From contig OX467087.1 of the NCBI GenBank assembly GCA_950106755.1, positions 22,448,047 through 22,512,046 on the forward strand: a stretch of 64,000 nt of DNA, read 5' to 3'. This stretch comes from Climacium dendroides (taxonomy: Eukaryota; Streptophyta; Bryopsida; Hypnales; Climaciaceae). Made by a program: the position numbers and the translations under genes. The number at the start of each line of letters is the position of its first letter. Position 1 is the stretch's first letter. Below, one piece after another: positions 45,901 through 58,720 of this stretch. The notes below the pieces were generated by a model. That model saw only the letters and a list, made by a program, of their open reading frames with translations, had not been told where the DNA came from and ran no database searches.

Positions 45901-48900
45901 ACTACGCGTTCTTAAGTAAGTGTTTTTCTGCACAGGAAAAGCAGACCCTGCGGACGTGGCAGCAGTTTTGCAGGTTGTTGAGGGTGGATGGCTCGTAGAT
46001 GAGGACGAAGGACCTGGAGATTCAGATGGAAATGACAGAGGCGGTTTGAGAGGAATTGGGATCTCAGTGCTTGGGGGAACAGAAATTGTCGGCGTTCAGA
46101 AAACGTCAGCCAGTTTATGCCAACAAATGCCTTATACATATTTTGACAAGATTATGGCATCATTCACGGCTAGTTTATGGCCTCAGAAGCAACACGTAAC
46201 TAGTGATGTGGGTTTGAAACATGGAGAGAACAGAGAGTTCCATCCAATCGCATCGAAGGGCAATGCCTCTGGCATTCGTGGGAGAACGCAGAGTGATAGT
46301 TTGAGCAGTAGCTATGGTCTATGGGATGATCTCCCCGGTAGGTTTGTGGCAGTACCTCTAGCAGCTTGGGCTCTTGCTACTTGGGCGCAGGCCTCCAATG
46401 AAAACCGGTCGATCATCAAGGGTATAGACAAGGAAGGTGATGCATTGCTGGCTGCTGTAGTTGCGCCTGAGAGATCAGTGAGGTGGCATGGTGCCATAGC
46501 TATGAAGTACTTGCTGCAGAATGTGGACAAGGACTATGATGGAATAGCTGCTCGGTGGAGTTCTGCACTTCTAGAGATGGCAACTGAAGCCACTGCTTAT
46601 AAAGACATGCAACTGGCATCCTCAGCTTTGACGTCCTTCGCAGCGTGCATCTCCCAGAGTCAGAGTATGTTGATTGACCTGAGTCCTTGATTGATGATGT
46701 GCGGATCGCGGAGTCTCTTCATGTGTTGATTGCTTGCCATTTCATATTCATTTTGAAGAATAATAATGAGCTTTGGTCGTGCAATGCAGAGCTGAGAGAA
46801 TTGCATGGAACAAAGTTAGATGGTTGACTCTGCTATCATTTTATGGATTCGTATAGGTCCTTTCTTGGCAGGATCATTATTTACTCTGCTATGTTTGAAC
46901 TGCGCTTTGTCTCGCTTGAATGCTATCGTTCAACGATACAACTTCTGAAGGTTGTAGCTTCGTTAATGTATTCTATCTGCAGGTGCTCGTTCGTCAGTGG
47001 CGGATGAGTGGCTCCCAGTACTGCGAGAACTTGCCAAGAAGACAGAAAGAGATGAAAGTGTACAGGGGGCGCTTGCCCAGAGTCTTGATGTCTTAACGAG
47101 TTTGGGTTCTGGGCTATCTGTTGATGAGGGTAAAAAGTGGTCGCCCATTCTCTTAAGATGGGTATGCATCAATAAGCCAGAAAGTCTAGCGAGATCTTGT
47201 GGTTGCCGTGTCTTGAATCGTGTGGTGAACAGCTTAGGACAGGTTGGTATTCCTATATCACAAGCGTGGCTGGCTATGCTTCTTATGGATATTGTAAATG
47301 AGAGCAAACGGAAGCCTGCACGAACGAAGGGAACATCAATCGCTGAAGCCAAGGGAAGGGGACTTGTCCTGGTATGTCTCTCCCTGTATGTCTTGCACAT
47401 TTGTACCAATAGTCAGCTTTCTCCCCCCTTTGGATAACGAAATTAAGCGCAAGGCATGGATGTTTGTTGAGGTACGTGATTGTGGCTGAACTGCAGACTG
47501 AACGAGTTAGCCTTGCGACAGCTGCTGCTGCTGAGATTGCAAAAGTAGTTGAGAGAGAGGCTGAGATTGCAGCGGCCACGGAATTTACAGGTAAAGGTGT
47601 TGCTGAAAGCGCTCGGGAATTGCCAATGGTGGACTTGTTAGGCTTTGACATGTCTCCTGCGGCAGACCATAATAAAGAGGCCCCACCAAAAGTCACGGCT
47701 CGTGAGGCAGCAGGCTCTACTTTGAGAGCTGTGAAAGCCTTGACGGAGTTGATTGCTGAGGATCAGGTTTGTCACACAATGTTACAACAATATCAGCTTA
47801 AGTGGCTTACGTAGATCAATATTTTAAGTTGTCATTTGCTTTTTGCAGTAGATCTGGCTAATGCTGATCTATTGAACAGATTGGCAGACAAAGAGTTCTG
47901 GAAGCTGGAGGTCTTTGTCTTTTAAGGCGTCTTTTGCTTTGCGATGATTTTGATAAATGGGCAGCTGCGGAAGAGGCGGAATCCCTGAATGCTGCAAATC
48001 ACTCAGCAAATGGAGGACAGCAAGAAAAAACTCCGCCAGTAACCCCTAGGATAGAGCCCATTTCCCGCATGACCGCCCATATTCAGAAACATTCTATGCG
48101 GCTGCTGGCTAATCTATCGTTGCACCCGTCAGCTTGCATCACAATTGCGAAGGATCCTGAGTGGTGTGCATGGTTAGAATCCTGTGCTCTAGGACAGAAC
48201 TTCGACAACAAAGTGAATAGTCACGCCCGGGCAGTTCTTTATCATGTCTCGCAAGTGAAGGCATCTATGGAGGAAGAGCTGGCGTTGTCAGCGTCCGGAA
48301 GTGAGGGGCGACCTAACTTAGGCGCTGTCATGGAGGGATTGGGTGAAATATTCCCACGATATGAGGATTGTATTTTTCTAATGAATTCTGATTCCATGTA
48401 CTGGGGTCCACAATCGTCCAAGAATGAAGTAGATGCTAGCCACCATCTAGGTGATCATGTTATTGGATTTCAGCATGATTCATGCTATGCAGAGAAGGTG
48501 ATATTCATGTATCTTGAATCATTGATTACTATTGTTTTTTATTTATTAAAAATTGCTTTACCACAAGATAGCTGTGTTTGTGTGCGCTTATTATCCGCGG
48601 TGCAACGTACTGAATGATTGTTTTTTTGTGGATATTAACTATACGCTCTGCCCATCTGTAGGAGGACGGTGGACCAGTACTTGATGTGGTGTTTGTACAT
48701 GGCTTAATGGGTGGCCCATATAGGACTTGGCGTATTGCTGAGGACAAGACTTCATCTACCAGTGCCAGTGGATTGGTGGAAAAGGTTGATGAGGATGCTG
48801 GGAAGGAAGGAACTTGTTGGCCTGAAGAATGGCTTGCTAATGACCTTCCTTTTAGCCGCTTATTGACGGTCAAGTACAAGGTAATCACCCTTGAGTGGCT

Positions 48901-51482
48901 TCCTTGCAGATAATAACTTTTCCCTATCAGTAAATCTTAATCTTGCACTTTAAATCACTTCAATCTCTCCTTCGTGCAAACTCAGTTTTGATAGGAGCAA
49001 ACTTGTGGAGGGTTCTTCAGACGTTGAATTTGCAGTTTGGACTTTGAAGATCATACTTGAATCGCATTGACATAACAAATGGCATTGTTATGCCCAAGAC
49101 GTTTGTCCAGGTGCTGAATTGTATCTGATCAGCTTATCAGAATGATAGCGTGACATACGATTTGTTCTTTTCTAAGCGTTGACAGGGTTTTATGCTGTCT
49201 TGGTTTTTAGATTGTGTGAATGAAGAGCTCAAATCTTTCATTCATTTAGAAGTATTTCAGAATATCAACTAGCTTTTACATACTTGATGAACATGGACTG
49301 TATGCAGACAAATTTATCTCAATGGTCGGGAGCAACTCTTCCCTTGCAGGTACAACCTGATCTTATTTGTTTCGACCCTTTGTGCTTCCCCTCTGCCTTC
49401 AGAACAGTACTTCCTGCAGAAGATAAATTGCGTGTTCTGCCATTCAAGTTGTTGACATCTAAATTGATTGTTAACATGTTTTGAATGCAAGCTCTATCGA
49501 TTGTGTTAAAATCGATGCGCCCTGTGATGAGAAGGATTAACCATTTGCACCAGAGACGAGAAGACAGACGTTTGTAGTAGTGGTGATGTCGGTTTCGTTG
49601 AAGGACAGCCTGGTATCAATTGTTTAGGCCGGTGTAGAAATAAAGCAGAAATTTGATATCGTGTGTGGTTTCCGGAGATACAGGAAGTGAGCTCAATGTT
49701 GCTTGATAAACTAATTGCAGCAGGCATTGGAGAGCGACCGGTGGTCTTTATCACCCACAGGTCTTTTCTACAACACTCTTTTTGTGCTATTTGCTTATGT
49801 GTTAGTAAGAACTGGTTCCACATGTCTGAATTTAGAGGTTTCACATAAATTCTTATTCTTTGGATTGTTAAATGTGAATCACTCTGCAGCATGGGTGGCC
49901 TGGTTGTGAAGGAGCTTTTGGTGCAAGCAAGCCAAGTCGAAAAACGCCAAGATGGAAGACGTGCACGCCTTGTGAAACAAACTTCTGGCATTGTTAGTAC
50001 CACCCTTAATTCATGTTCGGTTCACTGCAAAATCTTCATTGTCCAATATGCTGATTATATGGAGGGACTTTAGCACAGCCAAATTATAGCAATCTTTGAC
50101 TTCGATATTTGCGTGTGGTATCTGGCATACTGTTGATACCTGATGTAGGATTTTGTCCTTTCAAGGGTCACAGTTTGCACCTCACTGGGTGGCGTCACCG
50201 TGGTCAACTGTCGTAACAGGGTACAATTTATTGAAGTCTTTGTACGATAATTCAAATCCTACTTTGCCTTTGTTTGACTGAAAAACTTTTTCGAGCATTT
50301 GCAGGTGTTTTATAGTTGCCCACATTTTGGAAGCAAGCTTGCTGACATGCCATGGAGGTTTGGATATGTTTTTCGACCAGCACCGTCAGTGAGTTCCTGT
50401 TTAAGATAATCTTTAATTGACTTTTTGTTCCATGGTTTTCTATTGCCACGGTGCTGTAAACATTCGATGAAGGCCTCATATTGATCGTGTGCTATCTCCT
50501 GCTACAGATAGGGGACCTGAGGAGTGGCTCGCCTAAATTAGAAGAACTCAATCATTATGTACGGCAGCTCCACAACAAGCGCGGTTTGGATGTCCTTAGT
50601 TTCAGTGAGGTAAGCAGATTGTTTCTCTATCTGCTTGCGTGACCCTTTTATTTTTCTTGCGTAGCCCTGTATTTTTAGGCCTAAAAGTAGCCATCTCTTT
50701 AAAGCGTTGGTTGATGTTGTGTGCGTAGACCAAGGTCACACCTCTGGTAGAGGGTTATGGAGGTTACGGGTTACGCATGGAAGTTGTACCTATTGAATCT
50801 GCTTACCCAGGATTTGGGGAACTTGTGGTAAGCTCCCAAAACCCCTCTTTTGCTTTCAGTTATTTCAGTTGATTGAGTAGCGTTTCTACGTACATTTATA
50901 TTTCAGAGAAGCTAATCATGCATGTTCCTTTTGTCAGTAAGATAAAGGATACTATGTGCGTCACTTCAAAGCATTTTGACATTTGTAGCAGTGTGGTTTT
51001 GGGGAGATGTATAGAGATCTGGATAGATCGCCTTTAGTTTAACAGCTAATCTGATAAGATCAAATTTTCGTTACTATGTCTCAATTTCTGATGGAATTTC
51101 AGAGTAGAAGGTTTAAACTACATTTAGTGACAGTAGACAATCCCATTTCTATTCAAAGATGAGTAGTCATAGGCATTTAGTTAAGCCATGCTTACACCAC
51201 TTGCTAACTAGTGTAAGAATGGATGAACTGCTTACAGAATCAGTGTAGGAGACGCGATCAGGTCCCTAGAGGTTGTATTGTCCTCTACCTTAGTATTGCC
51301 TTGTATGTCAATGTTCCTAGAACTGAAGAATTTGTGTTTTTGTTTGGCAGTTATTGGATGGCACTGACCATATCAACTCTTGCAAGCCTTTGTGTCGATC
51401 TGATCCTGCTTATTCCAAAACTCTTAGCTTTCTCCAGAAGATTGTGGATGAAGCTCGAGAATCCAGGCGAAAACAGGAGTAG
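42979..51482 (+). CDS. SERAC1-like alpha/beta-hydrolase with mitochondrial presequence, 16 exons
   Basis: Exons: 42979-43630, 44860-44953, 45372-45525, 45694-45841, 45936-46664, 46983-47371, 47497-47766, 47880-48497, 48662-48880, 49308-49349, 49684-49760, 49890-49992, 50305-50388, 50508-50609, 50729-50827, 51351-51482. All junctions are in phase, giving 3912 nt (1303 aa). The N-terminus (MLTCMRVRRQLWVQLRRS) is basic and Ser-rich, like a mitochondrial presequence; a hydrophobic segment lies at about 107-128. The middle (about 220-1000) is helical and armadillo-like. The C-terminal lipase domain shows FVHGLMGG (His1031), nucleophile Ser1131 in THSMGG (the first Gly of GxSxG is Thr), CPHFGSKLADMPW, and DHINSCKP with candidate catalytic His1267. 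Animal SERAC1 acts in mitochondrial phosphatidylglycerol remodelling; the substrate in plants is not shown by the sequence. ATG 42979 is the first in the open frame; 42991 is possible. Confidence 0.93.
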
Positions 51483-53485
51483 GCTAGTGAAAGCTGTTGC
51501 GTGCGGGCTCCAGTAAAGGTCATTTGGCGAACTGTACATAGACATGAGATTGCAGAACCAGCTGTAAGAATTATCATTGGTTGACATTATTGATCGGACG
51601 CTGAATAAATTTGAAGATAATTTGTTTTTAGATCATTATTTCTCTTATTCTTGTTTTTTCTTGTTTTGTTCACAAGTTAGTATAGTTATAGGAGTCGCAA
51701 TGTGTTAGCTGGAGCCCTCTTCAAGTGCCGACCATTGAATTTTACACGTAACGGAACATTCGTACTGGACTATTAAATCAGTGGCCTTTCTTGTTGTAAT
51801 TTTCTCCACTACCTGAAAAAAACAAGGAACTGGTTTGAGGAATTCTGTTCTTGTACATTACATTTTATTTATTTTTCTAACCCGGAGTTTATTCCAAGAA
51901 GAAACCAAGAGCAAACGACTTGTATAGTACATTTGATTAAGGTGAAGGCACCCAAAACCGTCAAAATAAGGAATTCAGCATAGTTGGAGGCTTATTTTTT
52001 TTAAATTAATATTTTGTAGTATTAGTAAGAGAAAATCATGAATATTAAAAAAATAAAATAAAATTTCAATGTGATATGTAATTTTTATGATTTTTCAAAG
52101 TGGTGGGTCTCTAGACCATTGGAACTATCCTATAGGTGCACCCAAATCTGAACTGCGCAAAATTCAGTTGTTAGCAAATCAGAGTTTAGTATGTGTCATT
52201 CAAGTAGTTTAGTATGTATCATTCAAGTGCATCAGTAAATCATAGTTAAACATGTGTAAGACACATTAATGGAACTTTAGGGACATTTTAAGGGCACTCT
52301 ATGGAACAAGGATTAGGTACAGGGATGGAATTGGATGTTTCTACCTTAGTGGGTTTCATACATTGTTGATCAAATGAGAACTTCTTAATTAAGGTAAACT
52401 AGCCCATTGTGGTCAACTAGGAAGTGTTTTTTTTCATTATGTGAAATTTTGGCCTTAATGCATGTAAGAAATGATAGTCATGGATTGATTAGTGATCTCA
52501 TTAGGAGGCTTCAACTTTTCAGAGGGAATTCAATGTCAAAAATGATTTTTAGTCATTCCTTTTTAGAAAATATTCATAATTGCTTTGCTAGAAAATGGTT
52601 ATTGTGCTAACTCATTTTTTAATTTATGCACATTTTAGCTTATATCTTTGTACAAATATACTAGTCAATGCAATTTCGTCATATTGATTAAAAAGGAAAG
52701 TTTAAAAAAAGAGAAGAATTAAGCATTTAATTTTGATGGATGTGAAGTTTTTCAAATGAATCATCATTCCAAAGCACCCTCCTTTGTGGGATTTAAATAT
52801 CTTTAATATTCCTTCCAACATCTCATTAGCTTGAAGATCAGACCTTGTAGAGAATGCAAGAAGTATATGTTTTTTCTTCATTTTTTTTGTTTCTAGGACT
52901 AGCTTTTGGAAACATGCTTGGATTTGGGTGGTCCTACCTTATAAGGATTAAGATTAACCTTGAAAGGATGAGACTTCTGACCAAGATACTTTGTCAAAAA
53001 TGATTTGATTTACAGACCAATAAGTGCATTCTATATTATGAATATGGTGGAATTCAAAAGTCATCCACCTACCACTTTTTTGGCCTCAATGTTAACCCTT
53101 GAAAGGCCTGAAAGCCCTTTGCAAACATATAGCATATTATGAATACGGTGGTATTTAATTTGAAAAACATTGACCCAATACAGTCTTACAGACTGTGCAG
53201 TTTGACTGGGACAGAGAACTTGACAGTAGAGAAGGTGATATTAAAGAGGTTCTGGTAGCAATTCGCAGCCATCCAATCCGCATTTCTCCTCTCCCTGCAG
53301 TGAAGTACCCACCGTCCCCGTCCCACTCAACGGGAAGATTTTCTTTTTCCATCGAACCCATTTGCCGATCCCATCCCGCATTAAGAAATTGTGCCGACAC
53401 ATTCCATTCCAGACGGACAGTGCCTGTTGCTTTTGAGAACTGCTGGAGATTCCTTCCTTCATTACACCTCCACATTCCCATTCCA
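51483..53485. other. intergenic
   Basis: This should contain the 3' UTR of the SERAC1-like gene and the promoter/5' UTR of the asparaginase gene. A solitary motif aaggtgaaggcacccaaaac at 51939 matches the ends of MITEs elsewhere in the window, but I found no partner end. I see no gene. Confidence 0.55.
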
Positions 53486-56400
53486 ATGGGGTGGGCGATT
53501 GCGCTTCACGGAGGCGCGGGCGACATTTCCAAGGACCTGCCTGCAGCCCGCAAGCACGCCGTGGAGGCTTCCCTGGCGCATTGCCTGCGCCTCGGAGTCT
53601 CCGCCCTGCAATCTAACCTCTCTGCTCTGGACGTCACGGAGCTGGTGGTACGCACGCACGCACCCACATTCTACACAAAAATTTGAATCCTGAAGAAGTT
53701 TGCATGCAATTCTTGTTTTTGTGTGTGATTTGGCCACAGGGCGTGTCACTTTGTTGCAAACCCATCTTGGTCACTCTCGAAGTTCAGAAATGAAATACGC
53801 TTAGTTTCTTTTTTACTGCAAAAATTTGCATTATATTTCTGTGTGATATAGTGATTTGTGTGATTTATTCTGGAAATGAAAGCTAAGGTTGTTTGGGTTG
53901 TTGCATGTGCATGTGCATGCTGGTCTTTCACTAAATTCTCAAAAGCATGACACGAAAGCTTTTCACTCGTAATATTTTTGAGCAGTTGTGCTGACCCATT
54001 GTTCTCCAGTGGAGATGGAAAGAAAGAATGACTCGAACGTGTGATATTTCTTGTTTTGAGCGTGCATGGTGTGAGATGATTAGTGAGTGGGGTGTCTTTA
54101 TTTCTCCAAGAGTGTTGATGCTGAACAAAAAGAATGTAGATTCTTAAAAGATAGCTGCTCAGGAACAGGTAACAAAAGCTTTCATGGTACAAATTTCTCA
54201 GCAATAGTCACTGACTTGTGTGAGTTGATGGTTGGTGATGTTTCTTGCACATGCATCTTGGTCACTCGCACCATTTAGGACTGTCCGTTTGTCTTTTGAC
54301 ACAAGAGCAAAGAACTTCCCTCTCTGCTACTCGTCTCAATGGTTGTCACATGCAATTTTGCATGCATGCCATCTCCATTCGACATGTTTTGAAGCTCTTG
54401 TATGCTGTGAGAAGCTCAATGTTTGTATTGGACTTGGGATATCCTTGCGTTTGTAGGTTAAAGAGTTGGAGGCCAATCCAGCGTTCAATGCAGGGCAAGG
54501 GTCTGTGTTAACAACGGAAGGGACGGTGGAGATGGAGGCCTGCATCATGGATGGACCCACGATGAACTGTGGTGCGGTTTCGGGGTTGTCCAGCGTAGTG
54601 CATCCCATCAGCTTGGCTCGCTTGGTGATGGAGAAGACGCCCCACATCTACCTGGCATTCGAAGGAGCCGAAGCCTTTGCTCGCCAGCAGGTCAGCCTCC
54701 TCTTCCTCTTCTGACTCTACCCTTCATTGTTTCCCCATTCTTGATTTTTCCATGCAAAACATAATGCAAAGTCTCCATTCACCATACAGCAAGGGAAAGG
54801 GTCCATTCACCATACAAGTGAAGTTAAAGCCTTTGCCTACAACAATCTAGAAGCTTGTGCCATCTCAAATTTTGCTCATTTATTATGTGTTAAGTTGAAA
54901 GTCAATTGCCAAAAATTTAATGCCAATAGAATTAAGTTGAAAGTCAATTGCAAAAAATTTAATGCCAATAGAATTAAGTTGAAAGTCAATTGCAAAAAAT
55001 TTAATGCCAATAGAATTAAGTTGAAAGTCAATTGCAAAAAATTTAATGCCAATAGAATAAGTCTCTTTGCACTCAATACAAATTCAAGTTCACATGTATG
55101 ATCAATGGAACATCTAATGTACTATATGGCTAATGGAGTCTTTCCTTCACTAATGCATGCACCATTGAAGGTAGAGGATACTGTTTGCATTACTATAGGC
55201 ATTTGTTTAATATGTAGGGAGTGTGATTTTTGGAAGGTGTATTGAGATGTGGAGACATTTTTAGGTATGAAAGACAAATTTGTTGAAATCAATTTTCAAT
55301 CATTGAGTATAAATTTCTTTTTTCAATTTCAAAGTAAGAGGTTGTTGATCACTATAATAGACTATAGACAACCCTATTTCTAGTTAAAGAACAATGGTAA
55401 AAGTCATGCTTACACCACTTGCTAATAATCCAACTCTAAATGGATGAGTTGTTGTTGATAACAGGGGTTACTGTAGGAGATGGAATCAAGCCCTATTGGT
55501 TTTAGTATCCTCTACCATAAGGGTGGACTCTTTTGGCAACCAATTGTTGTGGAAGTGTGGCAGGGAGTGGAAATCAAAGAACCCAACTACTTCATCACTA
55601 AGGCAAACCAAGAGCGCCTTGCACGAGCTCAAGAAGCGAATCTTGTGCAAGTGAGTTCTTACCTTACTTTGAGATGGACTACAAAGCATTACAAGAAAAT
55701 TGTCAAATTATTTGGTCCTTGAGTTCCATCAATTCCCAAGTAGTTTGCCATCAATTTCACTAGTATTCACACTTGTATAGATTCAAAGTATCATAGCTAA
55801 TTATTTTCCATTGTGTAGAATATCTTCACCATGTGAAATGAAAAGCTCTCTAAAGATTTTTGAGTTCTTTAGAATAAACTATGCTTGTGATTGCTTGGTA
55901 TTTAGGACACATCAAATGGACCTTGACATTTTTGATGATTTTTGATTTTCTTCTTGGTGGTGACAGTTAGATTACACTAGGTATTCCACCACGACTTTGG
56001 CAACTCATGATGGAGACTTGTCAAATGGTTCTCAGAAGCCCGAATTCGAGACTGTAGGTTGTGTTGCAGTGGACATACAAGGCAATTGTGCTGCTGCCAC
56101 TTCCACTGGGGGATTGGTGAACAAAATGGTTGGTCGAATAGGTAATTTGACTCCATTGATTCCCATTGCATTAAAAGAAAAAACTTTGTAAGTTTTTTCC
56201 CTTTCAATTCCTAAGTAGTTCACTTTTCATGTGTCTTAAAGTCGCACACTTTTCAAGATGTGCCGACTAGGCATTTTTTTTAATCATGCAAAACCAAGAT
56301 CCTCCAAGGATTGTATCGTGTTGTCAAACCTTTGTGACAGAATAAATTTGTATTGGTGAAGGCATAACTTGGTTGTCTCATGATTGGAAAGTTTCCAATC

Positions 56401-57188
56401 AAAGAGCCAAGATTATTCATGAAGGTTTGATACTAAGTTCTTGAGTTTACCACAAATATTTTAGTACCCGAGTTGGGAGATTGATTGGATACCTAATGAG
56501 CTCACAAATCATGTTGTGACTTGCACAAGTGGTAAGCAAGTAGAGACAATGAAAATTATTATGATCATCAATCACAACCTTTGCTCTCTCTCTTACTCCT
56601 AAGACGTAGGAAAATTGTAGTCCTAATCCCCATGAAGACATAATTGAAATTCATAATCCCTTGAAAATAAAGGAAACTTAGAGTCTTTGGGGCCAAACAA
56701 CATTTGAATCTCTTTTAATGGCATTGACATCTTTACAAATGGTGATTTGTTGTTCTCATTGAGCTTTGAACTTGTACAACTTTTAAATTTCTTCTAAGGT
56801 CATTTACAACTCCAAATGGTAATATGTTGTTTTCCTTTGTTGACAACCTTCTTGAGCTCTAAATATGTGATTGCATTTGTTAGGAGACACACCTGTGCTA
56901 GGAGCAGGGAACTACGCCAATCACTTGTGTGCGGTTTCAGCCACGGGAAGAGGGGAAGCCATCATGAAGGCCACAGTGTCGAGGGAAGTGGCAGCCATCA
57001 TGGAATATAGGAAAGTGTCTTTGGCAGAGGCTGTGAATGAGGTTATAGAGCACCGTCTTCCTATTGGAATGGGCGGTCTGGTGGCGGTGTCCTCTATTGG
57101 CGATGTAATGATGGCTTTCAACACCACAGGCATGTATCGAGCTTGCATGAAGGAAGGAGGATTGGAGGAAATTGGCATCTGGCACTAA
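53486..57188 (+). CDS. isoaspartyl peptidase/L-asparaginase (plant-type Ntn hydrolase), 5 exons
   Basis: Hydrolyses L-asparagine and isoaspartyl dipeptides, a role in nitrogen remobilisation and removal of damaged peptides. Exons: 53486-53647, 54457-54690, 55564-55650, 55967-56141, 56884-57188. Introns are GT-AG and phases join, giving 963 nt (320 aa), the normal family length. It starts [14 protein letters not shown], the usual plant N-terminus. [13 protein letters not shown] and EMEACIMDG follow at about 60-85. The autocleavage site precedes Thr190 in the motif E-TVGCVAVD, giving alpha and beta subunits of about 189 and 131 residues. Substrate-site motifs [18 protein letters not shown] and SATGRGE are intact. 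The C-terminus GIWH with no extension suggests a cytosolic enzyme. Intron 2 contains a 42-bp minisatellite. It looks functional. Confidence 0.95.
54892..55059. repeat. 4 x 42-bp minisatellite in asparaginase intron 2
   Basis: The unit 'aagttgaaagtcaattgc' then 'aaaaatttaatgccaataga' and 'att' repeats four times with almost no variation. Because the period is divisible by three, both strands show open repetitive peptides, which are not genes. Confidence 0.95.
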
Positions 57189-58720
57189 TGTAGCTGTCAA
57201 AGCCACAAGTAAGGTAATTAAGCGAAACTTAATTGGAACTTAGATGAAGGAATACATGTATTTTTTAAGAAATAGGATAGAAGGCAAGTTGAAGTGGAAG
57301 TAGAGAATCTTAACCCTAAAATGGAAAGATGTTCTCTTTTGAAGTTCATTTAAGTAAAGCATCAATAAAGACATGTTATAAAGGATATCATGAACTCTTA
57401 AAATGATGGAATTCACAAAATGACAAATGTTCAATGACTTCTTCCAATGGATTTCCTTTTTATAGATTTACTATGTCTTTCTTCACCATTTAATGCATAT
57501 ATTATACGTGTTGGTATTTAAGCAGGTATGATAATGGCTGCTCATCCCTTACTAAAGAACAGCCTAATTAACCAAAGAGGTGTTGTAGTCTGTAGTTTCA
57601 TTGAGTGCAACTGGATATGAAAACTCTCTCTTTCTCTGGATTGACGTATTTCCTAATTCCCTTCAACGAACTGTGATGTATCAGGAAAAAATCAGAAAAA
57701 AATTCAAGCTCAATCTGGTTCCCTATGAAGGTTTTGCAAAATACCTCTTTCAAGCACCTATGAGGCCTTAGTAGAACTAAGTTATCCGAACATTATTCAC
57801 AATGACTTGAAGCGGTTTTCTCTTCTTGAAGTGGCAGGGTCGACAGACTTTTGTATTGAAGGCCACATTGAATAAGGAAGAGGGAAAAATGAACTTCTTT
57901 ATTTTTACTGTAAATAAATGGCTTGAGTTCACTGTGTTTACAAATGGACTAGGTTTTAAAATGGTCCTCTAATACAAAGGTACATTTTACACTCTTCAAC
58001 GCATTGTCAACGTACAAAAATTCATAATTAATTCTAAGAAAGCTCTAAAGATATGAAACAATATGAATTAGATGTCAATTCCATTTTTCTTTCTACGTAA
58101 ATTTATTGAAAATAATTCAAGGAGATTAGCTTTGTCTAAAATGCAAATCTGTTGAAAAACGGTTCATTTATGAACGTCCTACCTCAATTACTCCAGTGGA
58201 TACTAATATAGAAAGCAATCTCCTTTGGAATCATGTAGTTGTTTACATCTATATAAATGGATGAAATGTGTCAAACATGATCAAACTTGAATTATTCCTC
58301 CAAAAGAGTGAACATTCATCCAGAAAGGAAAAACATTTTTTTTAGAATATTGTAGCATTAGGAAAAAAATGAGCCTTCAAAAGGAAAGTTCCAATCAGTA
58401 GAGCACACAGAACAAAGAATTAGACATTTTTGCACTTAGGGGGTGCAACATTGCACTTGGCTCGTACGCTATGTACAAATGTCAAAATCAAATATTGAGG
58501 GGGATACAAATTTTTGAAAGCATCATTTATTAATTTTCAGAGAAATTGGCCAATGAATATTCGTCGTACTCATGCACACTTCTAATTTTCTCTATAAAAA
58601 CCTTCTATGCTTTCTAGTCCATACTATTTTCGAAGCATATTACTGTACGTTTTTCATTGTATTGCATCTACCTTCCTACAACTAGAAGGCTAATAATACA
58701 TAGCGAGACATAATATTTCT
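57189..58720. other. intergenic between the asparaginase gene and the transposon gene
   Basis: Includes the presumed 3' UTR of the asparaginase gene, dispersed repeat copy C (57980-58110) and AT-rich sequence. A short imperfect palindrome around gtgcaacattgcac (58442-58455) is present. I see no gene and no clear terminal inverted repeat for the downstream transposon-type gene. Confidence 0.5.
57980..58110. repeat. dispersed repeat, copy C
   Basis: It shares 'ttcataattaattct', 'tagatgtcaattccattttt' and 'taaatttattgaaaa' landmarks with copies at 541-690 and 34239-34390. It is the most diverged of the three. Confidence 0.5.

Noticed and set aside
54876..55101. Repetitive peptides on both strands in asparaginase intron 2
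   Set aside because: They are translations of a 42-bp minisatellite (period divisible by three), not a gene.
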